Origin: a virus
Strand: one strand, 5' to 3'
IMG/VR virus record: IMGVR_UViG_3300039106_000282
Location: 1 to 64,000 of that record
DNA: 64,000 nt
Shown: positions 43,488-50,316 of the stretch, piece by piece
Layout: the number at the start of each line of letters is the position of its first letter
Numbering within the stretch: position 1 is the first letter of the stretch
Translations under genes and position numbers: made by a program
The notes under the pieces: model-generated
Told to the model about the DNA's origin: nothing
Seen by the model: the letters and a program-made list of their open reading frames with translations, nothing else
The model's database searches: none

Positions 43488-43943
43488 CTAGACCATTTTA
43501 CCTTTAGTGTGACCTTTAGTTGCTACACCGTCTGCACGAGTAACACCGCCTTTAGCATAGCAAGAGCCGCCCATTGCCATTTGTTTACCTTTAGTGTGGC
43601 CTTTAGTTACGCAACCATCACCGCGAGTAACACCGCCTTTAGCCATACATTTACCACCTTTCTTCATCTTTTTTTCGCTTTCCTCACCTTTAGCATATTG
43701 CTGAGGAGTAAGTTTGCCGGACTTAATAGCTTTGCCTTCTTTTAGCTCTTCGCTATAAGTTTCTCTACCTTTAAATAACTTTTTTAGATTAGCCACATTG
43801 CCACCTTCTTTAAATTTTTTGCCTTTGTCGGCTTGATTAAACTCTTTAGCTACACTTACTGGTATACCCGCTTTCTTTGCAAAGCTAGGGTTGTGAGAGG
43901 CAGCTGCCATAAATTTTTTCTGTTTGAGTGATGTACTAGGCAC
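43488..43943 (-). CDS. conserved small basic head protein with duplicated motif
   Basis: Begins STSLKQKKFMAAASHNPSFAKKAGIPVSVAKEFNQADKGK, an established-looking pattern in phage and bacterial small proteins (DUF3008-like). The C-terminal half is two copies of [KA]GG-x-CxAKGGVTR-[GA]DG-x-x-TKGHTKGK. Each copy carries a Cys in the spacer. Strongly basic. The exact function is unknown, possibly DNA binding in the capsid or connector assembly. Confidence 0.75.
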   Translation of the reverse strand: MPSTSLKQKKFMAAASHNPSFAKKAGIPVSVAKEFNQADKGKKFKEGGNVANLKKLFKGRETYSEELKEGKAIKSGKLTPQQYAKGEESEKKMKKGGKCMAKGGVTRGDGCVTKGHTKGKQMAMGGSCYAKGGVTRADGVATKGHTKGKMV

Positions 43944-44211
43944 CGCAGTTCCACCGTTTTAAAGAGGCTGCTTTGCGTGTAGGCTTACCATTCTCGTCTT
44001 TCATAGGTCCTGGAACCCCTGCCATACGGGCACAGAAGGACTTACGTCTCCCTGCATCTTTTTTGGTTTTAGGGTTAGGTGCTGGTGCTTTTAAGTTAGA
44101 GCCGGTAGCCGCATTATATTTTGCACGGCCTTTGGCTGTAAGACCTGCGCCCTTAGAGACGGGAAGTTTCTCACCTCTACCCACTGCTAATACTGGAGCT
44201 TTCTTTGCCAT
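43936..44211 (-). CDS. DUF6321-like basic phage protein (91 aa)
   Basis: The start at 44211 (MAKKAPVLAVG) is preferred over an in-frame ATG at 44235 that overlaps the upstream gene. The protein contains GAGLTAKGRAKYNAATGSNLKAPAPNPKTKKDAGRRKSFCARM and ASLKRWNCGA, the pattern I associate with DUF6321. It is highly basic, with two Cys in the C-terminal part. The function is not known. It lies between two small structural or membrane genes. Confidence 0.82.
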   Translation of the reverse strand: MAKKAPVLAVGRGEKLPVSKGAGLTAKGRAKYNAATGSNLKAPAPNPKTKKDAGRRKSFCARMAGVPGPMKDENGKPTRKAASLKRWNCGA

Positions 44212-44212
44212 A

Positions 44213-44446
44213 TTATTTACCTGAGAAATGTTCAAATGCCCAGCCTAATACCGAGCCTATTGCTGCACCTAAACCACCCATAACCATTAAAACTTGCCAT
44301 CCGCCCTTAGCTTCTGAAAGGGTTTTACCTATTTCAGCAACGGAAGCTTTAAGCTCTTCCATATCTTTAACCAACTTATCCATATCAGTTTGCAAGTGTT
44401 TAATCTCGTTTTCATGAACAGCAAGCTTAATTTGGTCGTCCATCAT
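44213..44446 (-). CDS. XhlA-like coiled-coil membrane protein (77 aa)
   Basis: Residues about 1-45 form a charged coiled coil (ENEIKHLQTDMDKLVKDMEELKASVAEIGK). A C-terminal membrane helix follows (WQVLMVMGGLGAAIGSVLGWAFEHF). This is the layout of haemolysin XhlA-type phage proteins, although that family is often near lysis genes and this one lies in the head block. It might anchor assembly to the membrane or be a second holin-related protein. Confidence 0.65.
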   Translation of the reverse strand: MMDDQIKLAVHENEIKHLQTDMDKLVKDMEELKASVAEIGKTLSEAKGGWQVLMVMGGLGAAIGSVLGWAFEHFSGK

Positions 44447-44449
44447 GGC

Positions 44450-44746
44450 TTACCCGTAAAAGATAGTAACTCCAGCAACAGACCCAACACTAAGTGTTAA
44501 ATATATGCCGTTTTGGAATAAGATACCTTCATGTGGAATAGCCACATAAAACGAGTTTGGGTTTGAGTTAGACGGAATGTCCATTTGACATAAAATAGTG
44601 CCTGTTGCACTACCATCTCTAAACTCATAAGTAGCTGCTGTGCTAACAGCTGGAGCTACTGAAAACCCTTTAAGACGTACTCGGCTACCATACATACTAC
44701 CAGCGACACTTGCGTGCGCACTCTTGACGTCATACTGCATACTCAT
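44450..44746 (-). CDS. small beta-rich structural protein (98 aa)
   Basis: A short beta-rich protein with VRLKGFSVAPAVSTAATYEFRDGSATGTILCQMDIPSN and PHEGILFQNGIYLTLS, a pattern I associate with small phage structural proteins. The start follows TAGGAGATTAGTT. It lies between the coiled-coil membrane protein and the 44834 gene. Confidence 0.72.
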   Translation of the reverse strand: MSMQYDVKSAHASVAGSMYGSRVRLKGFSVAPAVSTAATYEFRDGSATGTILCQMDIPSNSNPNSFYVAIPHEGILFQNGIYLTLSVGSVAGVTIFYG

Positions 44747-44833
44747 AACTAATCTCCTATTTAAAAAGATAGGGCGGAAATGGCGCTCTCATTTAAGGTC
44801 AAGGTCGCTCAACTCTGACCCCCTAAATATTAA

Positions 44834-45307
44834 TTACGCAGTTTGCGATGTTGGGTTATAAGTACCGTCTGATAAGCGCACCATGTAGGCAATAACAAGA
44901 ATGCCAGTACCAGTAGTAAGTGACGTACCACCAACTGTATAAGTCACAATTGCGTCAGTAGAACCCACGTTAGATACAAGCGCCGCTGCACCAGTAGTTG
45001 CTGCAACCGCAATCGCATTAGTGCCTGCATTAGTAACAGTAGAAGCTGTAGAAATAGCCGTACCGCCAATAGATAGCGTGATTGTAGCGGCTGAAGAAAA
45101 CGCTGTTGTAGTGATAAGCTGCATTGCAGTAATAAGAGCACCTGCAGGTAATACCACAGCTTGCGATGAAGATGCATCGCCAAACGCTACATTAGCTGTT
45201 TGAGCAACAATAGTTGCGCCCATGTTACGAATAGTACCAGCAGTTGTGCCAGTAGTGTTAGGTACGGTTCCAAGTCTCCAAGGACCAAAGTGTGATGCTA
45301 AACCCAT
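44834..45307 (-). CDS. structural protein, decoration/head-fibre-like (157 aa)
   Basis: The ATG at 45307 follows TTGGAGATTAAA. The upstream in-frame ATG at 45325 overlaps this ribosome site and is less likely. The N-terminus MGLASHFGPWRLGTVPNTTGTTAGTIRNMGATIVAQT is a recurrent phage structural start. The remainder is Thr/Ala/Ser beta sequence with alternating strands ending in YMVRLSDGTYNPTSQTA. Possibly a head decoration or fibre base. Its promoter region holds no clear consensus boxes. Confidence 0.72.
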   Translation of the reverse strand: MGLASHFGPWRLGTVPNTTGTTAGTIRNMGATIVAQTANVAFGDASSSQAVVLPAGALITAMQLITTTAFSSAATITLSIGGTAISTASTVTNAGTNAIAVAATTGAAALVSNVGSTDAIVTYTVGGTSLTTGTGILVIAYMVRLSDGTYNPTSQTA

Positions 45308-45418
45308 TTTAATCTCCAAATACACGTAAGATACGCAGTCTTGTGTAAAGCTTGCTAGGTCAATCTGCGCAAATAATTAAGTTCCTAGATATAGGCTGAT
45401 AGTACACCAATTGGTTGA

Positions 45419-46324
45419 TTATGCAACTATTTTATTAGCTCCTCTACTCATCTTTTTACGACCCTCTTCAGTTGACCATTTCATCTTCATTTCAATACGT
45501 TTCTTCTCATTTCTAATAAGTGCTCCGCACTCTGCACAGCCTGACCCTTTTCTAAATTGAGCCGCATATTGAGAGAACTCTCCGTGCGTAGGACATACAC
45601 ACCCTGTAATTCTATTTAACGCCCCTGTGTAGATGGCATTAGTAAAATCATACTTACTACGCACTTCTTCTGGAAACTTAGCTAGTACCTCATTTAAAGG
45701 GGTATGTTCTTGTGGTCTGGCGTTACGCTTCATAGTCTCTTGAGCTTTACGTAATCCTTCTTCTGTATATACTCTAGGTGCTTTTTTAACACCTTTCTGA
45801 GCTTCACTTATTTTAAGTTTTGTCTCATCAGAACGTGTTTTACCCTGCCAGTATTTTGAAGGGTTTGCCATTTTTGCAGTACTGATACGCTGTTTAGTTT
45901 CTTCTGTATGCTTTTTACCAATACGAGGGTCCGGTTGCGCTAACCTAGCTTTCCGCAATACACCCTTTTGGTCTTCAGACATAACTCTACCAAAGTTAGG
46001 GTGTAACTCCTTAGCTACTCCTCTCCACGGTGCGCCCGATCTAAGTCCATGATTGTAACAGTTTTCGTTACCTACCCATTCAGATAACCAAACATCTTCA
46101 GCTTTTTGTAATTCGTCTATACTACTTACTACTTCTACAACTTCAAAAACAAAACAATCCTCCCCGTATTTGTTCCATGCTGCCTGTAAATGAGCGCAGT
46201 GATGTTTGCTACTGCGCAGTTTATTTCTGTGTGTTCTAAACCTTTCACGTTTGTTACCTGTGCTTCCAACATAGAACTTTTGGTTAACAACATTTCTTAT
46301 TTTGTAGATTACTGGTACTTTCAT
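45419..46324 (-). CDS. GIY-YIG homing endonuclease with NUMOD3 repeats
   Basis: The start ATG at 46324 is chosen at the GIY-YIG boundary. The N-terminus has VIYKIRNVVNQKFYVGST (GIY...YVG), the catalytic Arg in KRERFRTHR, and E in LQKAEDVWLSEW. Two NUMOD3-type DNA-binding modules follow (GKKHTEETKQRIS and GKTRSDETKLKIS), then a C-terminal Cys/His zinc-like motif (CPTHGEF...GCAECG). It is a free-standing mobile endonuclease sitting directly after the major capsid gene and its terminator. It has no clear ribosome site of its own. Confidence 0.93.
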   Translation of the reverse strand: MKVPVIYKIRNVVNQKFYVGSTGNKRERFRTHRNKLRSSKHHCAHLQAAWNKYGEDCFVFEVVEVVSSIDELQKAEDVWLSEWVGNENCYNHGLRSGAPWRGVAKELHPNFGRVMSEDQKGVLRKARLAQPDPRIGKKHTEETKQRISTAKMANPSKYWQGKTRSDETKLKISEAQKGVKKAPRVYTEEGLRKAQETMKRNARPQEHTPLNEVLAKFPEEVRSKYDFTNAIYTGALNRITGCVCPTHGEFSQYAAQFRKGSGCAECGALIRNEKKRIEMKMKWSTEEGRKKMSRGANKIVA

Positions 46325-46393
46325 TTTAATGTCCGGTGTAAATTTAGTGAAACTTACTATACCACTTACCACACAGCGTGTAAACATTAATAA

Positions 46394-46420
46394 TAAAAAA
46401 GGGTCTCCTAAGAGACCCTT
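46394..46420 (-). terminator. terminator after the major capsid gene
   Basis: Reading leftward, a 9-bp stem AAGGGTCTC/GAGACCCTT with a 4-base loop is followed by TTTTTTATTATT. It lies 26 bases beyond the capsid stop and immediately before the GIY-YIG gene. Strong capsid expression followed by partial termination is the usual arrangement in podovirus late blocks. Confidence 0.9.
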
Positions 46421-46445
46421 AATATACCTAAGTAGTTGATTTTAC

Positions 46446-47357
46446 TTAGTTTGAACCAGATGAACCATACATACCTAAGGGATCAGACCAGCCAAAAGAA
46501 TAACGTTCACGAGCTTTGTATCTCATGTTCCCAGTATCAAAATCGGAATCTGATGAAGTTACCAATGATTGACGCACAAAATGTTTCAAACCGTTTGGTA
46601 CATCAGTAGTTAAGAACCACGCATTGGTGTCTGTTAAGAAGTTATTAACAGTGTAACCTTCTGGGATAGAACCGTTGTTTTTTAACGCGTTGATGTCGTT
46701 ATCGGTTGTGCCTACACGTTGTTCTGTTTCGAGCAAACGAGTTGCAACGAATTGAAGTGCAGGTGGAACAATCAATTTTTTAGGTTTAGCAGCAATCAAC
46801 AAACCACGTTCATCAGTCCATTGTGCAATTTGAATAACAGCCGCTTCTAAAGAAGTTTCGTTTAAATCAGCAGGAGTTGATGGGATGTTTGAGTTTGTGC
46901 CGCCAGACACTAATGAGTGTGAAGCTGAAAATAATGCTGAACCGTCACCGCCAGTATAAGCAGAGTTGAAGCCGTTGTTTAAAACAGCCGCCGCTTTTAC
47001 TTGTTTGGTGTATGCCATAGCACGAGCCAACGCTTTTGTATAACGAGCAGACAATGAGTCATACAAGTTATCTTCTACAGCTTCTTCAGTTAATGAGAAA
47101 CCAAGAGCAATTGTTTCGTGGTTATAACGTGCAGTCCAAGCTTCTTGACCAGCTTCATATTGAATAGCAGAACCCTCGTTTTTAACTGCCGCTGCAGCAA
47201 AACCTGAAAGTTTTGTTTCTTCTTCAAATGAACGCTCAGAAGATTCGATTTCATAAATTTCTTTATGTTGTTCACCGTAGCGTGCGTACTCTAAACCGAA
47301 TAACGCGTTAAGGCCCGGTAATAACTCTTTTAATAGCTGTGCTCTAGAAATTGCCAT
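46446..47357 (-). CDS. major capsid protein
   Basis: A 303-residue protein with features of the HK97-type capsid in phages with a Mu gpT-like shell: LPGLNALFGLEYARYGEQHKEIYE and ERSFEEETKLSGFAAAAVKNEGSAIQY (N-arm and spine helix), TIALGFSLTEEAVEDNLYDSLS, and the large A-domain VNNFLTDTNAWFLTTDVPNGLKHFVRQSL. The C-terminal GMYGSSGSN ends cleanly. It follows the scaffold and two head genes and precedes a strong terminator, which fits high-level capsid synthesis. Confidence 0.93.
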   Translation of the reverse strand: MAISRAQLLKELLPGLNALFGLEYARYGEQHKEIYEIESSERSFEEETKLSGFAAAAVKNEGSAIQYEAGQEAWTARYNHETIALGFSLTEEAVEDNLYDSLSARYTKALARAMAYTKQVKAAAVLNNGFNSAYTGGDGSALFSASHSLVSGGTNSNIPSTPADLNETSLEAAVIQIAQWTDERGLLIAAKPKKLIVPPALQFVATRLLETEQRVGTTDNDINALKNNGSIPEGYTVNNFLTDTNAWFLTTDVPNGLKHFVRQSLVTSSDSDFDTGNMRYKARERYSFGWSDPLGMYGSSGSN

Positions 47358-47370
47358 TGTTTATTGCTCC

Positions 47371-48201
47371 TTAAGCAGCTGTAGCTGTGTAGTAACTTGA
47401 GATACCAAAGTTCAATTTTACCAATACTTCAGTATATTGAGTAAGAACGATGGTGGCTGACGCAGGGATAGTAACAATTGATGCTACGTTTAAAGAGATA
47501 GAAGTACCTCCAACGGCTACAGCAGTTGTTACAAACGAGCCTGTTTCTACAACTTGACCATTTGCTGCAATAAATGCTACGCCAGAACCAGCAGGAATAG
47601 CTACAGGACTAGCAGGGATAGTAATAGTTGTAGTCGTAGTAGATGTACTAGGTACACTTAAAACTACTGCTGTTTCACCAACTACATCTAATACACGTAC
47701 AGGTAAAGTTGAAGTTGTAGCAGGAGCCCCTGATGCAACAACCGCTAATACTGCATTAGCTGAGTTACCAGTATTTGCATTGCCTGTATTGTCAATCATA
47801 GCCATATTCTGACCAATCATTGCTTTACTAGTTGCGCCAATAACAGTAGTACCAGAACAAACAGCTGCTTTAAATACTGTATCTGGGTCATCAGCAATAA
47901 TTGCAACAGCATCACCAGCTAAAGTATTTGCAGGCCAGTATTGGCTGTACATTTTTTGTTTAGTAGTAGGGTTAGTATACGAACAACCCAAAAATACACC
48001 TGTAGAACCGGCAGTTGCAGTTGAACCCACTGTAGCGCGATTAGCAAAACCACGAGCTAAAGAAACAACATCACCGTAATAGATGCTTGTAGCGTAACCA
48101 TATTGAATATCATACTCACGAGTAGAACCCGCAAACACTTGACCACCAATTAGATTTACGGGTTTTAAGCCGTAAGGCGCACTTACTGTAGGGTAAGCCA
48201 T
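47371..48201 (-). CDS. head structural protein, decoration-like (276 aa)
   Basis: Begins YPTVSAPYGLKPVNLIGGQVFAGSTREYDIQYGYATSIYYGDVVSLARG, a pattern of phage capsid-associated proteins encoded next to the major capsid gene. The rest is Thr/Ala/Val beta repeats with ITIPASPVAIPAGSGVAFIAANGQVVETGSF near the C-terminus. It could be a decoration or minor head protein. Ribosome site AGGTTTAA. Confidence 0.8.
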   Translation of the reverse strand: MAYPTVSAPYGLKPVNLIGGQVFAGSTREYDIQYGYATSIYYGDVVSLARGFANRATVGSTATAGSTGVFLGCSYTNPTTKQKMYSQYWPANTLAGDAVAIIADDPDTVFKAAVCSGTTVIGATSKAMIGQNMAMIDNTGNANTGNSANAVLAVVASGAPATTSTLPVRVLDVVGETAVVLSVPSTSTTTTTITIPASPVAIPAGSGVAFIAANGQVVETGSFVTTAVAVGGTSISLNVASIVTIPASATIVLTQYTEVLVKLNFGISSYYTATAA

Positions 48202-48222
48202 TTAAACCTCCAAAAATATTAA

Positions 48223-48681
48223 TTAAGTACCTTTACCAAAGGTAACTTTAGAGCTTCTCTCTTTAAAGATAGGCATTCTTGAGTCACTTTGACGCATTAA
48301 ATTATTATCTACAGCTTCTGCTTGCTGGCTTGTAATGTTAGCAAAGTGTTGTGCACGCTGCTCCATAAACTCAGCTGGAATCTTGCAAAGTAATAATCCG
48401 CCTACTTCGATATTGTCTTTAAAACGACTATTCGGGTCGGCTAACAGTCTAAATTTAGGTTGTTCGCTCATTGTAACGGGTTCCCAGCCTTGTCTTAGAT
48501 TTGACGCTAAGTTGCTTGGGTCACTGTTATTTAATGTTGCTACGCGAATCCATCTATATGCAAACCCAGCCTCTTTGTCAGGCTCAGGGAGCAATTCTGG
48601 TTGCATCCACTGCTTAGGACGCTCCACAAGTGCACGGGTTTCTAGTTCACGAGTTGTTCTTGCATTTGTATTATCTGCCAT
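48223..48681 (-). CDS. head-associated protein (152 aa)
   Basis: An acidic-basic mixed protein with MSEQPKFRLLADPNSRFKDNIEVGGLLLCKIPAEFMEQRAQHF, a pattern of phage head proteins encoded between scaffold and capsid genes. It overlaps the scaffold-like gene by a few bases. Possibly a minor head or scaffold-assisting protein. Confidence 0.72.
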   Translation of the reverse strand: MADNTNARTTRELETRALVERPKQWMQPELLPEPDKEAGFAYRWIRVATLNNSDPSNLASNLRQGWEPVTMSEQPKFRLLADPNSRFKDNIEVGGLLLCKIPAEFMEQRAQHFANITSQQAEAVDNNLMRQSDSRMPIFKERSSKVTFGKGT

Positions 48682-49618
48682 TTTGGTTCTCCAAGGCTAA
48701 AGCTGCTTTCGCATATTGTTCAGGGGTTAAGCCAAATTTCTTTGCTAGGTTGACCTGGCTCTGAGTTAACTTTATCTTTGTTGCTGATGTACTTCTCGAA
48801 GCGGGTGCGACTACGTTTGACGGTCTGCCCCTACTCGGTTTTCTATCTTCGGTTTCACCAAAATACTCGCTAAAACGTCTACGTATTGTTTTGTCCAACA
48901 CGTTGTAATATTCTTTAGAGCCTACTGGTACGCCTTCGTCTACAAGTTTTGCATGAAGTCCAAGGGCTGCACTGGTCATTTCTTTGTCTTGACCAAACCA
49001 CTCATTTCTATCTTGCCAATCCAATGCCTTCTCGTCAGGCTGTGGGACTTGTGGAGCTGAAGGGCGTTGTAGCCTTTCTTGCGCCTGTTGTACCTCATAA
49101 TCAGGTGTTTGTAAAGTACCTAGTTGCGCATTTTGTGCTTGAGCTAATTTCATATTAGCTAGTTGCATCTGCTCTTGAGCTTCAACAATACCGTCAGAGT
49201 CCCCTACTTCAAAGGCATCACGGTATGCTCTCTTAGCTGAATCAAGTTCTCTCTGTGCCAAAATACGCATTGTTGACACATATTCTTTTTCACCGTTACC
49301 TAAAACATTGTTAACGCGTTGGTTTTCTTGGAGCAGTCGTTGCGCTACCGCAACAGCCTCTCTATGCTCACGTTGAGCCGCTTCTTTCTCTCTACGCTCG
49401 TCATGATAGACTTTGCGCATTTGTTTTAAGCGTTGTTGTGCTTTTGCATCATAGGAGTCTAGTTCGTCATCTTCTAGTTCGTCTACAATGTGTTTAGGCA
49501 TAGGCTCCCGACCACGGTCTTCTTCGGGGGTATCATCCTCAATTTCAATCTCGATATTATCGTCGTTATCGTCTATTTCATCGGGAAATTTATATTCTGT
49601 TCTTTCAAAATCTGCCAT
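48671..49618 (-). CDS. capsid scaffolding protein
   Basis: The strongly acidic N-terminus (EIDDNDDNIEIEIEDDTPEEDR) is followed by a long Lys/Glu/Gln coiled coil (AKAQQRLKQMRKVYHDERREKEAAQREHREAVAVAQRLL). The C-terminal domain ends in TQSQVNLAKKFGLTPEQYAKAALALENQ. Acidic start, extended coil and basic C-terminal capsid-binding segment are typical of podovirus scaffolds. It is two genes upstream of the capsid gene. Confidence 0.88.
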   Translation of the reverse strand: MADFERTEYKFPDEIDDNDDNIEIEIEDDTPEEDRGREPMPKHIVDELEDDELDSYDAKAQQRLKQMRKVYHDERREKEAAQREHREAVAVAQRLLQENQRVNNVLGNGEKEYVSTMRILAQRELDSAKRAYRDAFEVGDSDGIVEAQEQMQLANMKLAQAQNAQLGTLQTPDYEVQQAQERLQRPSAPQVPQPDEKALDWQDRNEWFGQDKEMTSAALGLHAKLVDEGVPVGSKEYYNVLDKTIRRRFSEYFGETEDRKPSRGRPSNVVAPASRSTSATKIKLTQSQVNLAKKFGLTPEQYAKAALALENQNGR

Positions 49619-49627
49619 AGTCTTGTC

Positions 49628-50044
49628 CTATTTGCGTGAGATGCCGCGTGGGTCGAGTACAACTGCTTCTACCGAATCATCATTGATAAGACGGAATTCT
49701 CTACCGTGAATGAGTAAGCGTGAGCCTGAGTTGGGGCGTACTAAAATAAAGTCGCCTTCTTTACACCATGCACCGCTAGGGAATTTGTTTGTGTCTTTAT
49801 AAGCTTCTGGACCTAATGCAACAACAAATAATACGGTGGTAAGTACTTCTTCATTACGCATCGTGATATCAGCTTTGGCGATACCACCTTCATATTCTTT
49901 GTCTGCTTCTGGAATAGCACATAGGATTCTGTATCCTGATGGCATTGGGAGTTGCGTTGCTTTTTCTTCGTTAGTAGCCTCTGTTTCGTAGCTACCAACA
50001 ACTTGTGGATTTTTGGGGTTTGACCCAATTAAAATCTTGGACAT
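49628..50044 (-). CDS. phage co-chaperonin (GroES-like)
   Basis: A 138-residue protein with the GroES fold pattern: PSGYRILCAIPEADKEYEGGIAKAD (first strand and mobile loop region), TTVLFVVALGPEAY, GAWCKEGDFILVRPNSGSRLLIHGREFRLINDDSVEAVV. The spacing of V-x-x-G, C-K-x-G-D and the final beta strand matches co-chaperonins. T4 gp31 replaces host GroES for capsid folding; this one lies directly between portal and scaffold genes, so assisting capsid folding with host GroEL is likely. The family identity is by pattern; host GroEL binding is inferred. Confidence 0.85.
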   Translation of the reverse strand: MSKILIGSNPKNPQVVGSYETEATNEEKATQLPMPSGYRILCAIPEADKEYEGGIAKADITMRNEEVLTTVLFVVALGPEAYKDTNKFPSGAWCKEGDFILVRPNSGSRLLIHGREFRLINDDSVEAVVLDPRGISRK

Positions 50045-50136
50045 TTTGTTTCCTGTTTGTGGGATTAAAATATGCCGTCTTTCCGTGCTGTCATCGAACG
50101 ATTTCTAAAAAACCCCGAAGCGAAAGGCCATGTTAT

Positions 50137-50316
50137 CTAATCTTCTAATTTATCCTTCATATCAAGTACATAACCGCGAGCCGTTTGAAGCCCTCGTATC
50201 TCACCGCACATTTGCTTATACGTTTCCATTGAGTCAATACGCTCAGAACACACAGCGTCTTTAAGCTGTATAACTTTCTCATCAATGTGCTTAAGCACTA
50301 CATCAAACGCGTCCAT
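50137..50316 (-). CDS. small helical protein after the portal gene (59 aa)
   Basis: The start ATG overlaps the portal stop (TAATG). A highly charged helix-rich chain with several Lys, Asp and Met, and two Cys (about C23 and C37). No domain recognised. The tight coupling to portal suggests a role in head assembly. A stretch of about 90 bases between this gene and the co-chaperonin holds no other gene. Confidence 0.65.
   Translation of the reverse strand: MDAFDVVLKHIDEKVIQLKDAVCSERIDSMETYKQMCGEIRGLQTARGYVLDMKDKLED

Noticed and set aside
50045-50136. Plus-strand frame of 22 codons (starting MPSFRAV) between co-chaperonin and the small portal-linked gene
   Set aside because: Opposite to all neighbours, no ribosome site, and too short to support.
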